A stretch of DNA of 16,058 bases from positions 1 to 16,058 of the forward strand of contig NZ_DYXC01000124.1 of NCBI RefSeq assembly GCF_020742345.1, given 5' to 3'. A program made the translations under genes and the position numbers. This document shows positions 1 through 7,700 of this stretch, in pieces (position 1 is the first letter of the stretch; every line of letters begins with the position of its first letter). Below the pieces are notes generated by a model. That model did no database searches. It was given only the letters and a program-made list of their open reading frames with translations, and was not told the DNA's origin. The stretch is from Enteractinococcus helveticum. GTDB lineage: Bacteria > Actinomycetota > Actinomycetes > Actinomycetales > Micrococcaceae.

Positions 1-483
1 TGAGTTCCCTGCTGGTGGGTCGATTTCACGTCCCTGGACTTGTACGACGTCGCTGTGAAAGTTTGGTGGGTCTTCCGCAGGCGGTGGCTGCGGATCATCG
101 CCGCCACCAAACCAGGTAGTGACTTCGTGCCATGCTCCAGCTAAAAGGTTATCCTCACGCTGGCGCTGACGTTCTGCCCATGCCCGGGCGTCTTCGCGGC
201 GTTGATCTTCGGCTTCGGCGGCTTCTTTGAGCTCGACTACCCAACTAGCCAACTGCCCCAGCGCATTGGCGACCTCGCGGCGACCCTCTGAAGCGACCTC
301 GGCGTTACGATCAAAGATCTCGGAGTAGTGACCGCGAAATTCCCGCATTGCGTACCAGACAGCAGACGAGCGAGAGCCTTTTTGGGCATATAGCTTGCCC
401 TGCAAGTTGCTCGCCTTGGCTTTGAGCGTGTCAGCTGCTGCGTAGTTATAGCCCGTTGGTTCGTTGCCGCCGATGTCTGACAT
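1..483 (-). CDS. N-terminal part of a probable type VII secretion effector (polymorphic toxin), cut by the window edge
   Basis: An open frame of 161 codons runs from ATG at 483 to the left edge without a stop, so the C-terminal domain lies outside the window. It begins MSDIGGNEPTGYNYAAADTL. Residues about 15-115 look helical and heptad-rich, the usual shape of an LXG/WXG-like secretion targeting region. An E/R/Q-rich helix follows, then a W-F-G-G-G-D-D motif near residue 135 and a proline-rich linker (PQPPPAEDPP). A possible ribosome binding site, AAGGCGAG, lies about 9 nt upstream. It sits directly downstream of a WXG100 gene on the same strand, the usual position of a secreted partner. Known: helical head plus Pro-rich linker plus variable toxin tail is the architecture of actinobacterial T7SS toxins. 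Inferred: the missing part carries a toxin domain. It could also be a non-toxic ESX-associated secreted protein. Confidence 0.75.
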   Translation of the reverse strand, partial: MSDIGGNEPTGYNYAAADTLKAKASNLQGKLYAQKGSRSSAVWYAMREFRGHYSEIFDRNAEVASEGRREVANALGQLASWVVELKEAAEAEDQRREDARAWAERQRQREDNLLAGAWHEVTTWFGGGDDPQPPPAEDPPNFHSDVVQVQGREIDPPAGNS

Positions 484-561
484 GAATTTTCTCGCCTTCT
501 AAATTCCTATAATGCCGCACAGTGAAAATGACGCCGCATGAGCGTCGGGAAAGAACAGGGA

Positions 562-600
562 ACCGGTGTGCCGAGGACGAAGAAGTCTCGACACACCGGT
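562..600 (-). terminator. Hairpin between the WXG100 gene and the downstream effector gene
   Basis: The arms at 562-575 and 587-600 (ACCGGTGTGCCGAG and CTCGACACACCGGT) pair with one mismatch around an 11-nt loop. On the minus strand the stem is followed by TTCCCTGTTCTTTCCC, which is pyrimidine-rich but not a clean U-tract. It lies 14 nt after the WXG100 stop and about 80 nt before the effector start. It could be a leaky terminator or a 3'-end stabiliser that keeps the small WXG100 protein more abundant than the effector. Confidence 0.55.
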
Positions 601-613
601 ATTCGGGAGCGTG

Positions 614-898
614 TTATGCGCCGCCACCTGCGGTGAAGATGTCTTGGGAAATGCGATCCAACTGGTTGCGCAATTCTTCAAGCTGCTCTTTAGCACTGTC
701 CAAAGCAGATTTGGTTTCTGGCCAGGTGCCATTGCGGAAGGTCTCAGCCAGCGGACCATCCCAAACATTCGGATCCGACAGAATACGACCCTGGGTATCC
801 AGGCTGGTGATCTGATCAGTAAAGCCACCATTGACAATGGACTGGATCTGACGAATCGCGGTTTTCGCTTCTTCGGTTGATAGTACGCGTGTAGCCAT
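614..898 (-). CDS. WXG100-family (ESAT-6-like) type VII secretion protein
   Basis: A 94-residue protein, the typical WXG100 length. The W-D-G motif is at residues 46-48, between two predicted helices of about 40 residues each, with no signal peptide or membrane segment. This is the helix-turn-helix hairpin of the EsxA/EsxB/YukE family. The C-terminal helix is charged (KEQLEELRNQLDRISQDIF). An unambiguous YxxxD/E export signal was not found. The ATG is supported by GAGGAG 8 nt upstream. Family members dimerise and are exported by EssC/EccC ATPases, often with a larger effector encoded next to them. Here the next gene downstream is the probable effector at 1-483, and an EssC-type ATPase lies elsewhere in the window. 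It could be a structural or chaperone-like substrate; which one cannot be told from sequence alone. Confidence 0.88.
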   Translation of the reverse strand: MATRVLSTEEAKTAIRQIQSIVNGGFTDQITSLDTQGRILSDPNVWDGPLAETFRNGTWPETKSALDSAKEQLEELRNQLDRISQDIFTAGGGA

Positions 899-1355
899 CA
901 GGTACTCTCCTCATAAAAAAGACAATAAAGGCCACCCAAAATTGGGCACCACCCTAGCGAAGCAAAGATTTTCAACTAATTTCAATCCATGTCACAACAT
1001 GACGTCTACCACCGAAGCTGCACAAAAATAGTCCGAATATGAATAATCGGCACGCAAGTACCTGCGAACGATGTTCGTTGATTCACTTAAAATATTGGGC
1101 TGACTTGGCATAATACGTGAAGCTTCAAGATACCTCGTTAGTGATGATTGATCCGATTGATATGACACATGACAGTTGAGTCATCAAAATGTTCACTCAT
1201 TACTCAGGAATTCTTAACCAAAAATTGATCTTGAACATTAGATTTATGTCAGATCAGCAGCCCCACATCGGTCATGTACCTGTGGAAGAATCGTCACGTT
1301 GGTACGATTCAACAATCCACATACCCCTATCACGACAGTCCGGAAGGAGCGTGCG
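899..1355. promoter_or_regulatory. Divergent intergenic region between the WXG100 gene and the kinase gene
   Basis: These 457 nt are AT-richer than the genes and must hold the promoters for both directions. No convincing -35/-10 pair with correct spacing could be picked out by eye. The clearest elements are CATAATAC at about 1109-1116 (plus-strand -10-like), TTGGTA at 1300-1305 followed 17 nt later by TACCCC (a weak candidate for the kinase), the palindrome CCCAAAATTGGG near 935-946 in the WXG100 leader, and the inverted repeat CGAAC-GAT-GTTCG at 1065-1077. No convincing coding frame was seen in this stretch. Confidence 0.4.
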
Positions 1356-3332
1356 ATGTCGACTCTCCAGCCCGGTGATGCGCTCGGCGCTTCCTACCGG
1401 TTGGTCAAGCACATCGGTTCAGGTGCTGCTGGTGATGTGTGGTTAGCAGAATCTACGCGCGATGATGCGACCTACGCGGCGAAAATTCTCAAATCCGAAC
1501 ACGCCAATGACGCCGATATCGTCGAGCGCTTCATCCGCGAGCGCTCCGTACTTATCGGATTGCGGCACCCAAGTATTGTGGCGGTACGCGACCTTGTTGT
1601 AGAAGGTGCGACTCTTGCGATCGTTATGGACTATATTGCTGGCGGAACACTGCGCGATCTGTTAGCAGCCCAGAAGACCCTGCCGGCGGCTGAAGCGCTG
1701 ACCCTGACGGCACAGATCTTCGATGGTCTGACCGAAGCCCACCGACTGCAAGTCATTCACCGCGACATCAAACCTGACAACGTGTTGTTGTCTGAACCAT
1801 GGGAACCGGGCCAGACTGAGACCGTTCGAGTAACCGACTTCGGCATCGCCTCTGTGGTCAGTGCCCGCCAGCGCCAAACCTCTGGCATGTTGGGCACCCC
1901 GCAGTATATGGCCCCGGAAATCATCAGCCATGGTCACTCCACTGCGGCCGCCGATGTCTATTCGACCGGTGTGCTGCTGTATGAATTACTTTCTGGTCGC
2001 ACACCATTCGACGGTCCGGGTACCGACTTCACCATTGCCTATCGTCACGTCACCGCGCTACCGCCACAATTAGATATCCCGCGCGAGCTATGGCGTGCGG
2101 TCAATGATCTGTTGGCCAAAGACCCGCGCGACCGGCCGAGTGCCGCCGAAGCCGCCGCGACCATGCGTCGTTTGGCACCAAAATATCTTGACCTCGCGGC
2201 ACTTACACCAGCGCCGGTGACTGAAGACTTCGTGGAAGTCGAGCGCCCTCGGACCATGCTGCGCAGCGACCTGCTGCACGAAACGAATCTGACCAATGAC
2301 GTCGAATCGTCGGTTGCCCAGCACGCCCCCGAATTGGGTCCGGCGCCGCAGCATACGGTACTGCGCCCCATGCCGGTCGCCCGCCCTGCCGAACCCGATG
2401 AGCCGGTGAATCATGAAACATCAGCAGATGAACAGCTGAGCTGGTTTACGAAGAAGAATATTTTGCTTGGCGTTTCTGGGCTGGTGTTATTGGTCGCGCT
2501 TGTCGTCGGGGGCATTTGGTTATTCACCGGCAATGCCGCCGATGCGCAAACCACCTCGGATACCGCACTACAAGCCAGCCAACAGGATCAACCGTTGCCC
2601 ACCGGGCTGTCCGTGTCTCGGCAAGCAACCTATGATCCCGATGCCGAGCAGATCACCGTGGAGATCACGTACTCGACACAGCGGGCGCCCCTGTCTGGAC
2701 AGTTCCTGGAGGTCTTGCCGGCCACGGATGCCGAGGCAGATGCTTGCCCGGCTGTGAGTTGGGAGGGTGTCTCTGCGAAGCATCATCAGTCTTCTAACAG
2801 TGGCATTCGAGCGGACTGCGGGTGGCAGCTGGACGGCGTCGAAATTCCTGCCAACGATCAGCTCACCGTCACCGCGACACTGCCAGGCAGTGTGGCTGAT
2901 CAACAAGAATTCGATGCCTGGCTCGACGCTGCCGCGGAAGCAACGAATGCTGCCCTGCAGGACCCTGAGGCGTCGTCTACCGCATACCCGGCGCAGCGAC
3001 TGGTTGATATCCGCGTGGAAACACCGTCGCGAACCGTCTCCCAGACCCCGTTGCCAATCACCCTGATCCCGGTGTGGCCAAGCGGACCGGATGAGTTGAA
3101 TCCGCTGTATCAAAGTCCGGCATCCGGTTCGCCATCCCAGATGCTGCAAAATATCGCCGGCGATGAGTCGGGCGTGCGGTTCTCCGATAACTGCTCGGGT
3201 GCCGTGGCCATCTCGTCTGATGGGTTAACGGTGACGGCGCTGTCGGTGACGTCAGAATGCAGTATTCATGCCTCGGTCGGGAACTTCACCAGCTTACAGA
3301 GCTCCCCGTTGAGTATCACCACGCGGGACTAA
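1356..3332 (+). CDS. Transmembrane Ser/Thr protein kinase (PknB-like kinase domain, non-PASTA extracellular region)
   Basis: A 658-residue protein. The start is set at ATG 1356 because GGAAGGAG lies just upstream; an in-frame upstream start at 1299 would add 19 residues with no binding site. Hanks-type motifs are all present: glycine loop GSGAAGDV (21-28), lysine K43, likely helix-C glutamate E62, HRDIKPDN (135-142), DFG (161-163) and GTPQYMAPE (180-188). The catalytic residues are intact, so an active kinase is expected. A proline-rich juxtamembrane region leads to one membrane helix near residues 368-390. The outside part (about 270 residues) has four cysteines and looks beta-rich. It lacks PASTA repeats, the usual PknB sensor, so the signal sensed is unknown. 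It is divergent from the WXG100 gene. Inferred: it may control the secretion system, since the ATPase encoded here carries a phosphothreonine-reading FHA domain. Confidence 0.92.
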   Translation: MSTLQPGDALGASYRLVKHIGSGAAGDVWLAESTRDDATYAAKILKSEHANDADIVERFIRERSVLIGLRHPSIVAVRDLVVEGATLAIVMDYIAGGTLRDLLAAQKTLPAAEALTLTAQIFDGLTEAHRLQVIHRDIKPDNVLLSEPWEPGQTETVRVTDFGIASVVSARQRQTSGMLGTPQYMAPEIISHGHSTAAADVYSTGVLLYELLSGRTPFDGPGTDFTIAYRHVTALPPQLDIPRELWRAVNDLLAKDPRDRPSAAEAAATMRRLAPKYLDLAALTPAPVTEDFVEVERPRTMLRSDLLHETNLTNDVESSVAQHAPELGPAPQHTVLRPMPVARPAEPDEPVNHETSADEQLSWFTKKNILLGVSGLVLLVALVVGGIWLFTGNAADAQTTSDTALQASQQDQPLPTGLSVSRQATYDPDAEQITVEITYSTQRAPLSGQFLEVLPATDAEADACPAVSWEGVSAKHHQSSNSGIRADCGWQLDGVEIPANDQLTVTATLPGSVADQQEFDAWLDAAAEATNAALQDPEASSTAYPAQRLVDIRVETPSRTVSQTPLPITLIPVWPSGPDELNPLYQSPASGSPSQMLQNIAGDESGVRFSDNCSGAVAISSDGLTVTALSVTSECSIHASVGNFTSLQSSPLSITTRD

Positions 3333-3348
3333 AATACCTGCGTCCTAA

Positions 3349-3383
3349 ATATCAACAGGTCACTGGCTACACAGGTTTGATAT
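3349..3383. terminator. Weak inverted repeat in the convergent kinase/lipoprotein gap
   Basis: ATATCAA (3349-3355) and TTGATAT (3377-3383) are perfect 7-bp arms around a 21-nt loop, 17 nt after the kinase stop and in the gap facing the convergent lipoprotein gene. There is no U-tract on either strand. Position suggests a termination role, but the structure alone is weak evidence. Confidence 0.25.
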
Positions 3384-3456
3384 AGCAGAATCCACTACCA
3401 GAACTACTAACAGCACGATCCAAGAGGCCGTTCATTGCCATCGCACTGTAGCAGTC

Positions 3457-4050
3457 CTATTCAACTTCGCTGAAACCCTGCTGTTCAAGCAGTTTGCGGC
3501 TTTCCGACAGACTGACAAAATCGGCTCCATCCATGTTGCCCGAGCCTTCAAAGCCCGGGATATCGCTCAGGGCATTCATATCCACGACCCGGTAGTCAAT
3601 GCTGACTTCCTCAACGGCCGAAGTCTCGCCGTATTCGATGCTCTGGTCATAGCCTTCGACGCCGGCGGATTGTTCCATCAGCGGGTCGAAGATTTCCTGG
3701 GCATCTTCTTTACTACCAATCCCAGCTGCTCGGTAGTCGATCACGTTGCGGGTGGTCTGTTTGACAACCCGGTCGCCGACTGCGGTATACGTCAGGGTCA
3801 TGTCCACACCGTTTTGGTTTTGGGTAAAGGCGGTTTCGGTTGTTTCACCATCGGTCGCAGGCGGCTCCGGGGTGGTTTCAACTGGTTCAATACTGGTTTC
3901 ACTTGGCGCTTCCGGGGATTCGACCGGCTCAATATGGACGTTCGAAGCGTCGTTCGTAGCATCGTCACAGGCCGATAGTGTCAAAGCCGCAGCAAAGGGC
4001 AGCACGGCCATGGCGGTGAATTTTTTCTTCCATGGTGGAACGATAATCAT
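3457..4050 (-). CDS. DUF1307/YehR-like lipoprotein, copy 1 (with Pro/Glu/Thr linker)
   Basis: A 197-residue secreted lipoprotein. The start is placed at ATG 4050, preceded by AAGGAG at 8 nt; a longer upstream start lacks a binding site and would spoil the signal peptide. A KKK-rich n-region, a hydrophobic stretch and lipobox LSAC with C28 predict lipidation and anchoring on the outer face of the membrane. Residues about 35-70 form an acidic P/E/T/S linker absent from the neighbour. The last 119 residues align without gaps to the second copy at 4216-4692, with about 83 identities by eye. Motifs such as QNGV.MTLTYT, KQTT.NVIDY and EYGETSA..EVSIDY are of the YehR (DUF1307) type; the biochemical function of that family is not established. 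A terminator separates it from the operon upstream, so it probably has its own promoter in 4051-4140, where a 10-bp palindrome (GTGCTAGCAC, 4086-4095) occurs. Confidence 0.85.
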   Translation of the reverse strand: MIIVPPWKKKFTAMAVLPFAAALTLSACDDATNDASNVHIEPVESPEAPSETSIEPVETTPEPPATDGETTETAFTQNQNGVDMTLTYTAVGDRVVKQTTRNVIDYRAAGIGSKEDAQEIFDPLMEQSAGVEGYDQSIEYGETSAVEEVSIDYRVVDMNALSDIPGFEGSGNMDGADFVSLSESRKLLEQQGFSEVE

Positions 4051-4145
4051 GGGCAGTTCTCCTTGGAACACATGTAGACGTCGCGGTGCTAGCACAACGC
4101 AAACTTGGTTTTCTCATGAATTTGAAAGATAGTCAATAATGTGAA

Positions 4146-4175
4146 GCGGGGAGCCCTCTGGTCAAGACTCCCCGC
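4146..4175 (-). terminator. Rho-independent-type terminator after the second lipoprotein gene
   Basis: The arms GCGGGGAG (4146-4153) and CTCCCCGC (4168-4175) form a perfect GC-rich 8-bp stem with a 14-nt loop. It starts 40 nt past the stop of the lipoprotein gene on the minus strand. The following minus-strand bases TTCACATTATTGACT are only moderately T-rich. It most likely ends the secretion operon and insulates the first lipoprotein gene. Confidence 0.6.
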
Positions 4176-4215
4176 CTATTCGTGACGACGTGTGGGCCGC
4201 CAGCGTCACATCGTA

Positions 4216-4692
4216 TTATTCGACTTCGGTGAACCCTTGCTGTTCCAGCAGTTCGCGGCTTTCTTCAAAGCTGACGTAGTCGGCATCTTCCATGTCGGCG
4301 GAGCCTTCAAAGCCAGGCAGGTCACCCAGTTGGCTCATATCCACGACTTCATAATCAATGCTGACTTCTTCGGTTGCTGAGGTTTCGCCATATTCAACGG
4401 ACTGCTCATAGCCTTCAATATCAGCAGCTTGTTCCACCATTGGGTCCAGCAGGGCTTGAGCTTCTTCTTTATCTGCCAAGCCGGCTGCTTCATAGTCAAT
4501 AACATTGCTGGTGGTCTGTTTGAGGACTTCATCGCCCTTGTGGGTGTACGTCAGGGTCATCTCTACACCGTTTTGTTCCTGCTTGAACGAGGTTTCGGTG
4601 GTTTCTTCCCCGCACCCGGAGAGGGTGAGCACCGCGGCAAATGGCAAAACCGCCAGGGCTGCGAGTTTCTTCGAAAAGCGAGTAATGGTCAT
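4216..4692 (-). CDS. DUF1307/YehR-like lipoprotein, copy 2
   Basis: A 158-residue lipoprotein. Its signal peptide ends in lipobox LSGC with C27, followed almost directly by the conserved domain without the long linker of copy 1. The ATG is backed by AAGGAG 5 nt upstream; the same AAGGAGAAC sequence precedes both copies, showing that the duplication included the leader. The domain is acidic and shares about 70 percent identity with copy 1 over 119 ungapped residues. It starts 44 nt after the stop of the EssC-type ATPase gene on the same strand, so it is probably the last gene of that operon, followed by the terminator at 4146-4175. Known: YehR/DUF1307 proteins are small exported lipoproteins of unsettled function. 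Inferred: co-transcription suggests a surface accessory of the secretion machine, but neighbourhood alone is weak support for that. Confidence 0.87.
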   Translation of the reverse strand: MTITRFSKKLAALAVLPFAAVLTLSGCGEETTETSFKQEQNGVEMTLTYTHKGDEVLKQTTSNVIDYEAAGLADKEEAQALLDPMVEQAADIEGYEQSVEYGETSATEEVSIDYEVVDMSQLGDLPGFEGSADMEDADYVSFEESRELLEQQGFTEVE

Positions 4693-4717
4693 GAGTTCTC
4701 CTTAGAACACTGTTTTG

Positions 4718-4738
4718 AGTCGTGGACTTTCCACGACT
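4718..4738 (-). repeat. Perfect inverted repeat across the stop codon of the ATPase gene
   Basis: AGTCGTGGA (4718-4726) and TCCACGACT (4730-4738) are perfect 9-bp arms with a 3-nt loop. The stem includes the TAG stop region of the ATPase gene and lies upstream of the Shine-Dalgarno sequence of the next gene. No U-tract follows on the minus strand (CAAAACAGTG). It may attenuate or process the message between a large membrane motor and a small lipoprotein. Confidence 0.5.
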
Positions 4739-7700
4739 AAGACTTGGCTTGTGTCTCAACCGGTGGCTGAGATGATTCGACATGGTCGGTTGGACTCATC
4801 GATTGGATCAGCGCTACTGATCCGCCGACTCCGGCATAGCCGCGTCCGGTGGTCATGGCGACCGGGGCGCGGCGCGGGATCTTGACGTTGAGCAGGTCGC
4901 CGTCAAAATCAACATCGGGTTGCAACAGGACCCCGCACCGGGCTTTGGACAGTTTCTTGGTCCAGTGGCCGTACTGCGAGCGCAGGTCGCCGGCACGTCC
5001 GGCAGCAACCACGCAGACCCGGGGGTTGGTGGAGGTTAGGAGCCCGGAAATTGACTGGTCGGCGTCGTCAATGCGTTCGGCGTCGTCGATGAGTAAGAAA
5101 ACCGGACCGGTTTCCAGGCGTAATAACGCCAGCATGCCGGGAATGTCCTCGGGGGTCTCGGCGATCTTATCCAGCGGCAGGTCCCCCAACGGGGAGCGTC
5201 GGTTGGAAATGCCCCAGACGGCGGGGCGCTGATCGGCCGGGGCGTTGAGCAGCAGCTCGGCAATGGCGCATAGCAGCGTGGATTTGCCACTGCGGGCTGG
5301 CCCGGCGAGCAGAATATGTTCTTCTTCGAAGACTTCTAGCACGGCAGGTTGCAGGGTGTCTTCGCTGATACCCACCGGGATACGCAGCGGCTCCTGGGTG
5401 AGATCCAAGTGTGAGGCCAGGGCACGCACGGCAATATTTTCTGGTAGGACCCCAATGACCTCGGCTTTGGCGGGTGCATCAGCCCAACGTGCAGCGGCTT
5501 CGGTCACGGCCGCTTCGACGCCCTCATCCGGGGTGGCGATATGCATTTGCAACAGCGTGTTGACATCAACGCAACGGCCTGGCACTTCGGCGGGCACATT
5601 TTTGCCTTTGATTCCCAGTGCTGAATAGTCGTAGGCATCGGCCAGGCGGTAGATCCAACGCTGGGTGGTGACTTCGTCCATGGCCGGTGGCACGGCCTTG
5701 GCGCGCGTGGTGGTGACCACAAAGTGCATGCCAACCGCGGGCCCATCAGCATAAACGCGGTAGAGGGTTTCGAGGTGTTCTTGGCCCTCGAAGTCACTAA
5801 ATTCGTCTTTGAAGGTGGCCAGTCCGTCGAGCAGGATGACCATATCGCGTTGTTTCACGCCGGTTTCACGACGACGGTTGAACTCGGTGCGCAAAAACCG
5901 CATGAAGCGAACCTGTTGTTCCTTAGCCCCCGGCCCGGCACCAACATAGGCAACAGTGTGCGGGAGTCGTTCAAGCTCGGCCAACCCGCGCGAGCCCACA
6001 TCCAGGCACAATAGATCGAGTTCTTGTGGCGGGTGCGAGGCAGCAAGGGCCAGCCCAATGCTGGCCAGGGTCGTCGTCGTACCACTGCCGCGCACGCCCA
6101 TGAGCATCAGGTTGCCCTCGTGCATGTCCCAGCCGGTGGCCGACTGACGTTGCAGATCGGGTTCATCAGCCAGCGCGACCCGCACCACACCCCGATGCAC
6201 GCCGCCCACGGACGGCACCGGGCGGTCCTGCGGAGTGTTTTCGGTATCAGCCGCATAGCCGTCGAGTCGGACACGTTCGCCCAGTGCCTCCGGCCAGACC
6301 TGGCGCGGTGGCGCAATCCCGGCGGCCTGGTTGGCGGCGATGACGGCGTCGATGAGCAGATCAAAATCGTTCTCATCACTGTTGGAGACTTTCGGGGCTG
6401 TGGTCTTTCGTGGCATCAGCTGGCCAAATAGCCCCACGTCTTGGATCTCAACCTTTTCGGTCACGTGTTCTTGGGCTTTGCCGGTCACCAGGGCGGTTTG
6501 GACGGGGGTGATGTCGTCCTGGCCTAATTTGATGTAGGCGCGCCCCATTTGGGAGCGTTCAATGCTGGCCGCATCCGGTACGCCGATCACATTTGAGGAA
6601 TCTTCGCGACTTTGCACGCGCAATGCCACGCGCAGGTTGGTATTGGCCAGAATGTCTTCGTTGACCACACCGGCCGGACGCTGGGTTGCCAGAATCATGT
6701 GCACACCCAGGGTACGGCCGACGGCGGCCACACTGACCAACGAGGCCAACACGTCCGGGAAGTCTTTGGCCAGCATCGCGAACTCGTCTATCACCAGTAG
6801 CAGTCGTGGCAGGGGTTCCGGCGGATTCGTGGCCAAATAGGCCGGCAGGTTGTCAATGTCTTCACCGGCCTCGGCAAAGAGTCGCTGACGACGTTCCATC
6901 TCGGCTTCCAGCGCACGCAGGGCACGGTCGGCCAGCTGCTCATCAAGGTTCGAGATCGTTCCGATGGTGTGTGGCAGCCGTTCGGCGGCCTTGAACGCGG
7001 CACCACCTTTGAAGTCAATAAGAATAAAACTCAGCGTTTCGGGGCTGTTGCGCGCAGCCAGCCCGGCAATAAAGGAGCGTAAGAATTCGGATTTACCGGA
7101 ACCGGTGGTCCCACCGACCAGCCCGTGCGGGCCGTCCTTGACAATGTCTAAGAACACCGTGCCTTTCTCGCTGACTCCCACGGGTCCAGACATCCCGGGC
7201 GATCGCCACAGATCTTGGATCGTATCGGCGTTGAGAGTCTCAACACCCAACAGCTCTGGTAACCGGACCAGCGATGGTAGTGCGGCACCCGGTACCACGA
7301 GTTCTGGGTCCTCAAATTGGGCCAGCCGGCGCGCGCATTGCTCGGCGTCGGCAAGGCTCACCCCAGCTAGGGTCACATCTTCAACATCCACCAGATCCTC
7401 CGGGTGATGCACCGAGGCTGAGGCATCTTGGCCCACTTCGATAACCGTGGTACAGGCGGCCGGCAGCTGATCGGTGGTCGTGGCAAGAACAATCCCACTG
7501 ACCTGCGTGTTTTTCTCATCGGCCCGCAAAATCCGCACCTCACCGCTGTCTCGGCCATGACCTAACAGGTCACGCGCCGGCGAATTCCGGCCCTCGGTCA
7601 GCACCTCGGAGTCAATAACCAACATCAGCCCGTCGGTTGGCAGCCCGTTGATGTTGTCTAATAATCCGCGCAGCATCGCATCGCTGGCTTCACGCTGATT

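Noticed and set aside
1065..1077. CGAAC-GAT-GTTCG as an SOS/LexA box
   Set aside because: The LexA operator in Gram-positives needs a 4-nt spacer between GAAC and GTTC; here it is 3, and the neighbouring genes are not SOS genes.
1299..1355. Upstream start extending the kinase by 19 residues
   Set aside because: No ribosome binding site there, whereas GGAAGGAG precedes ATG 1356; the extra residues look non-coding.
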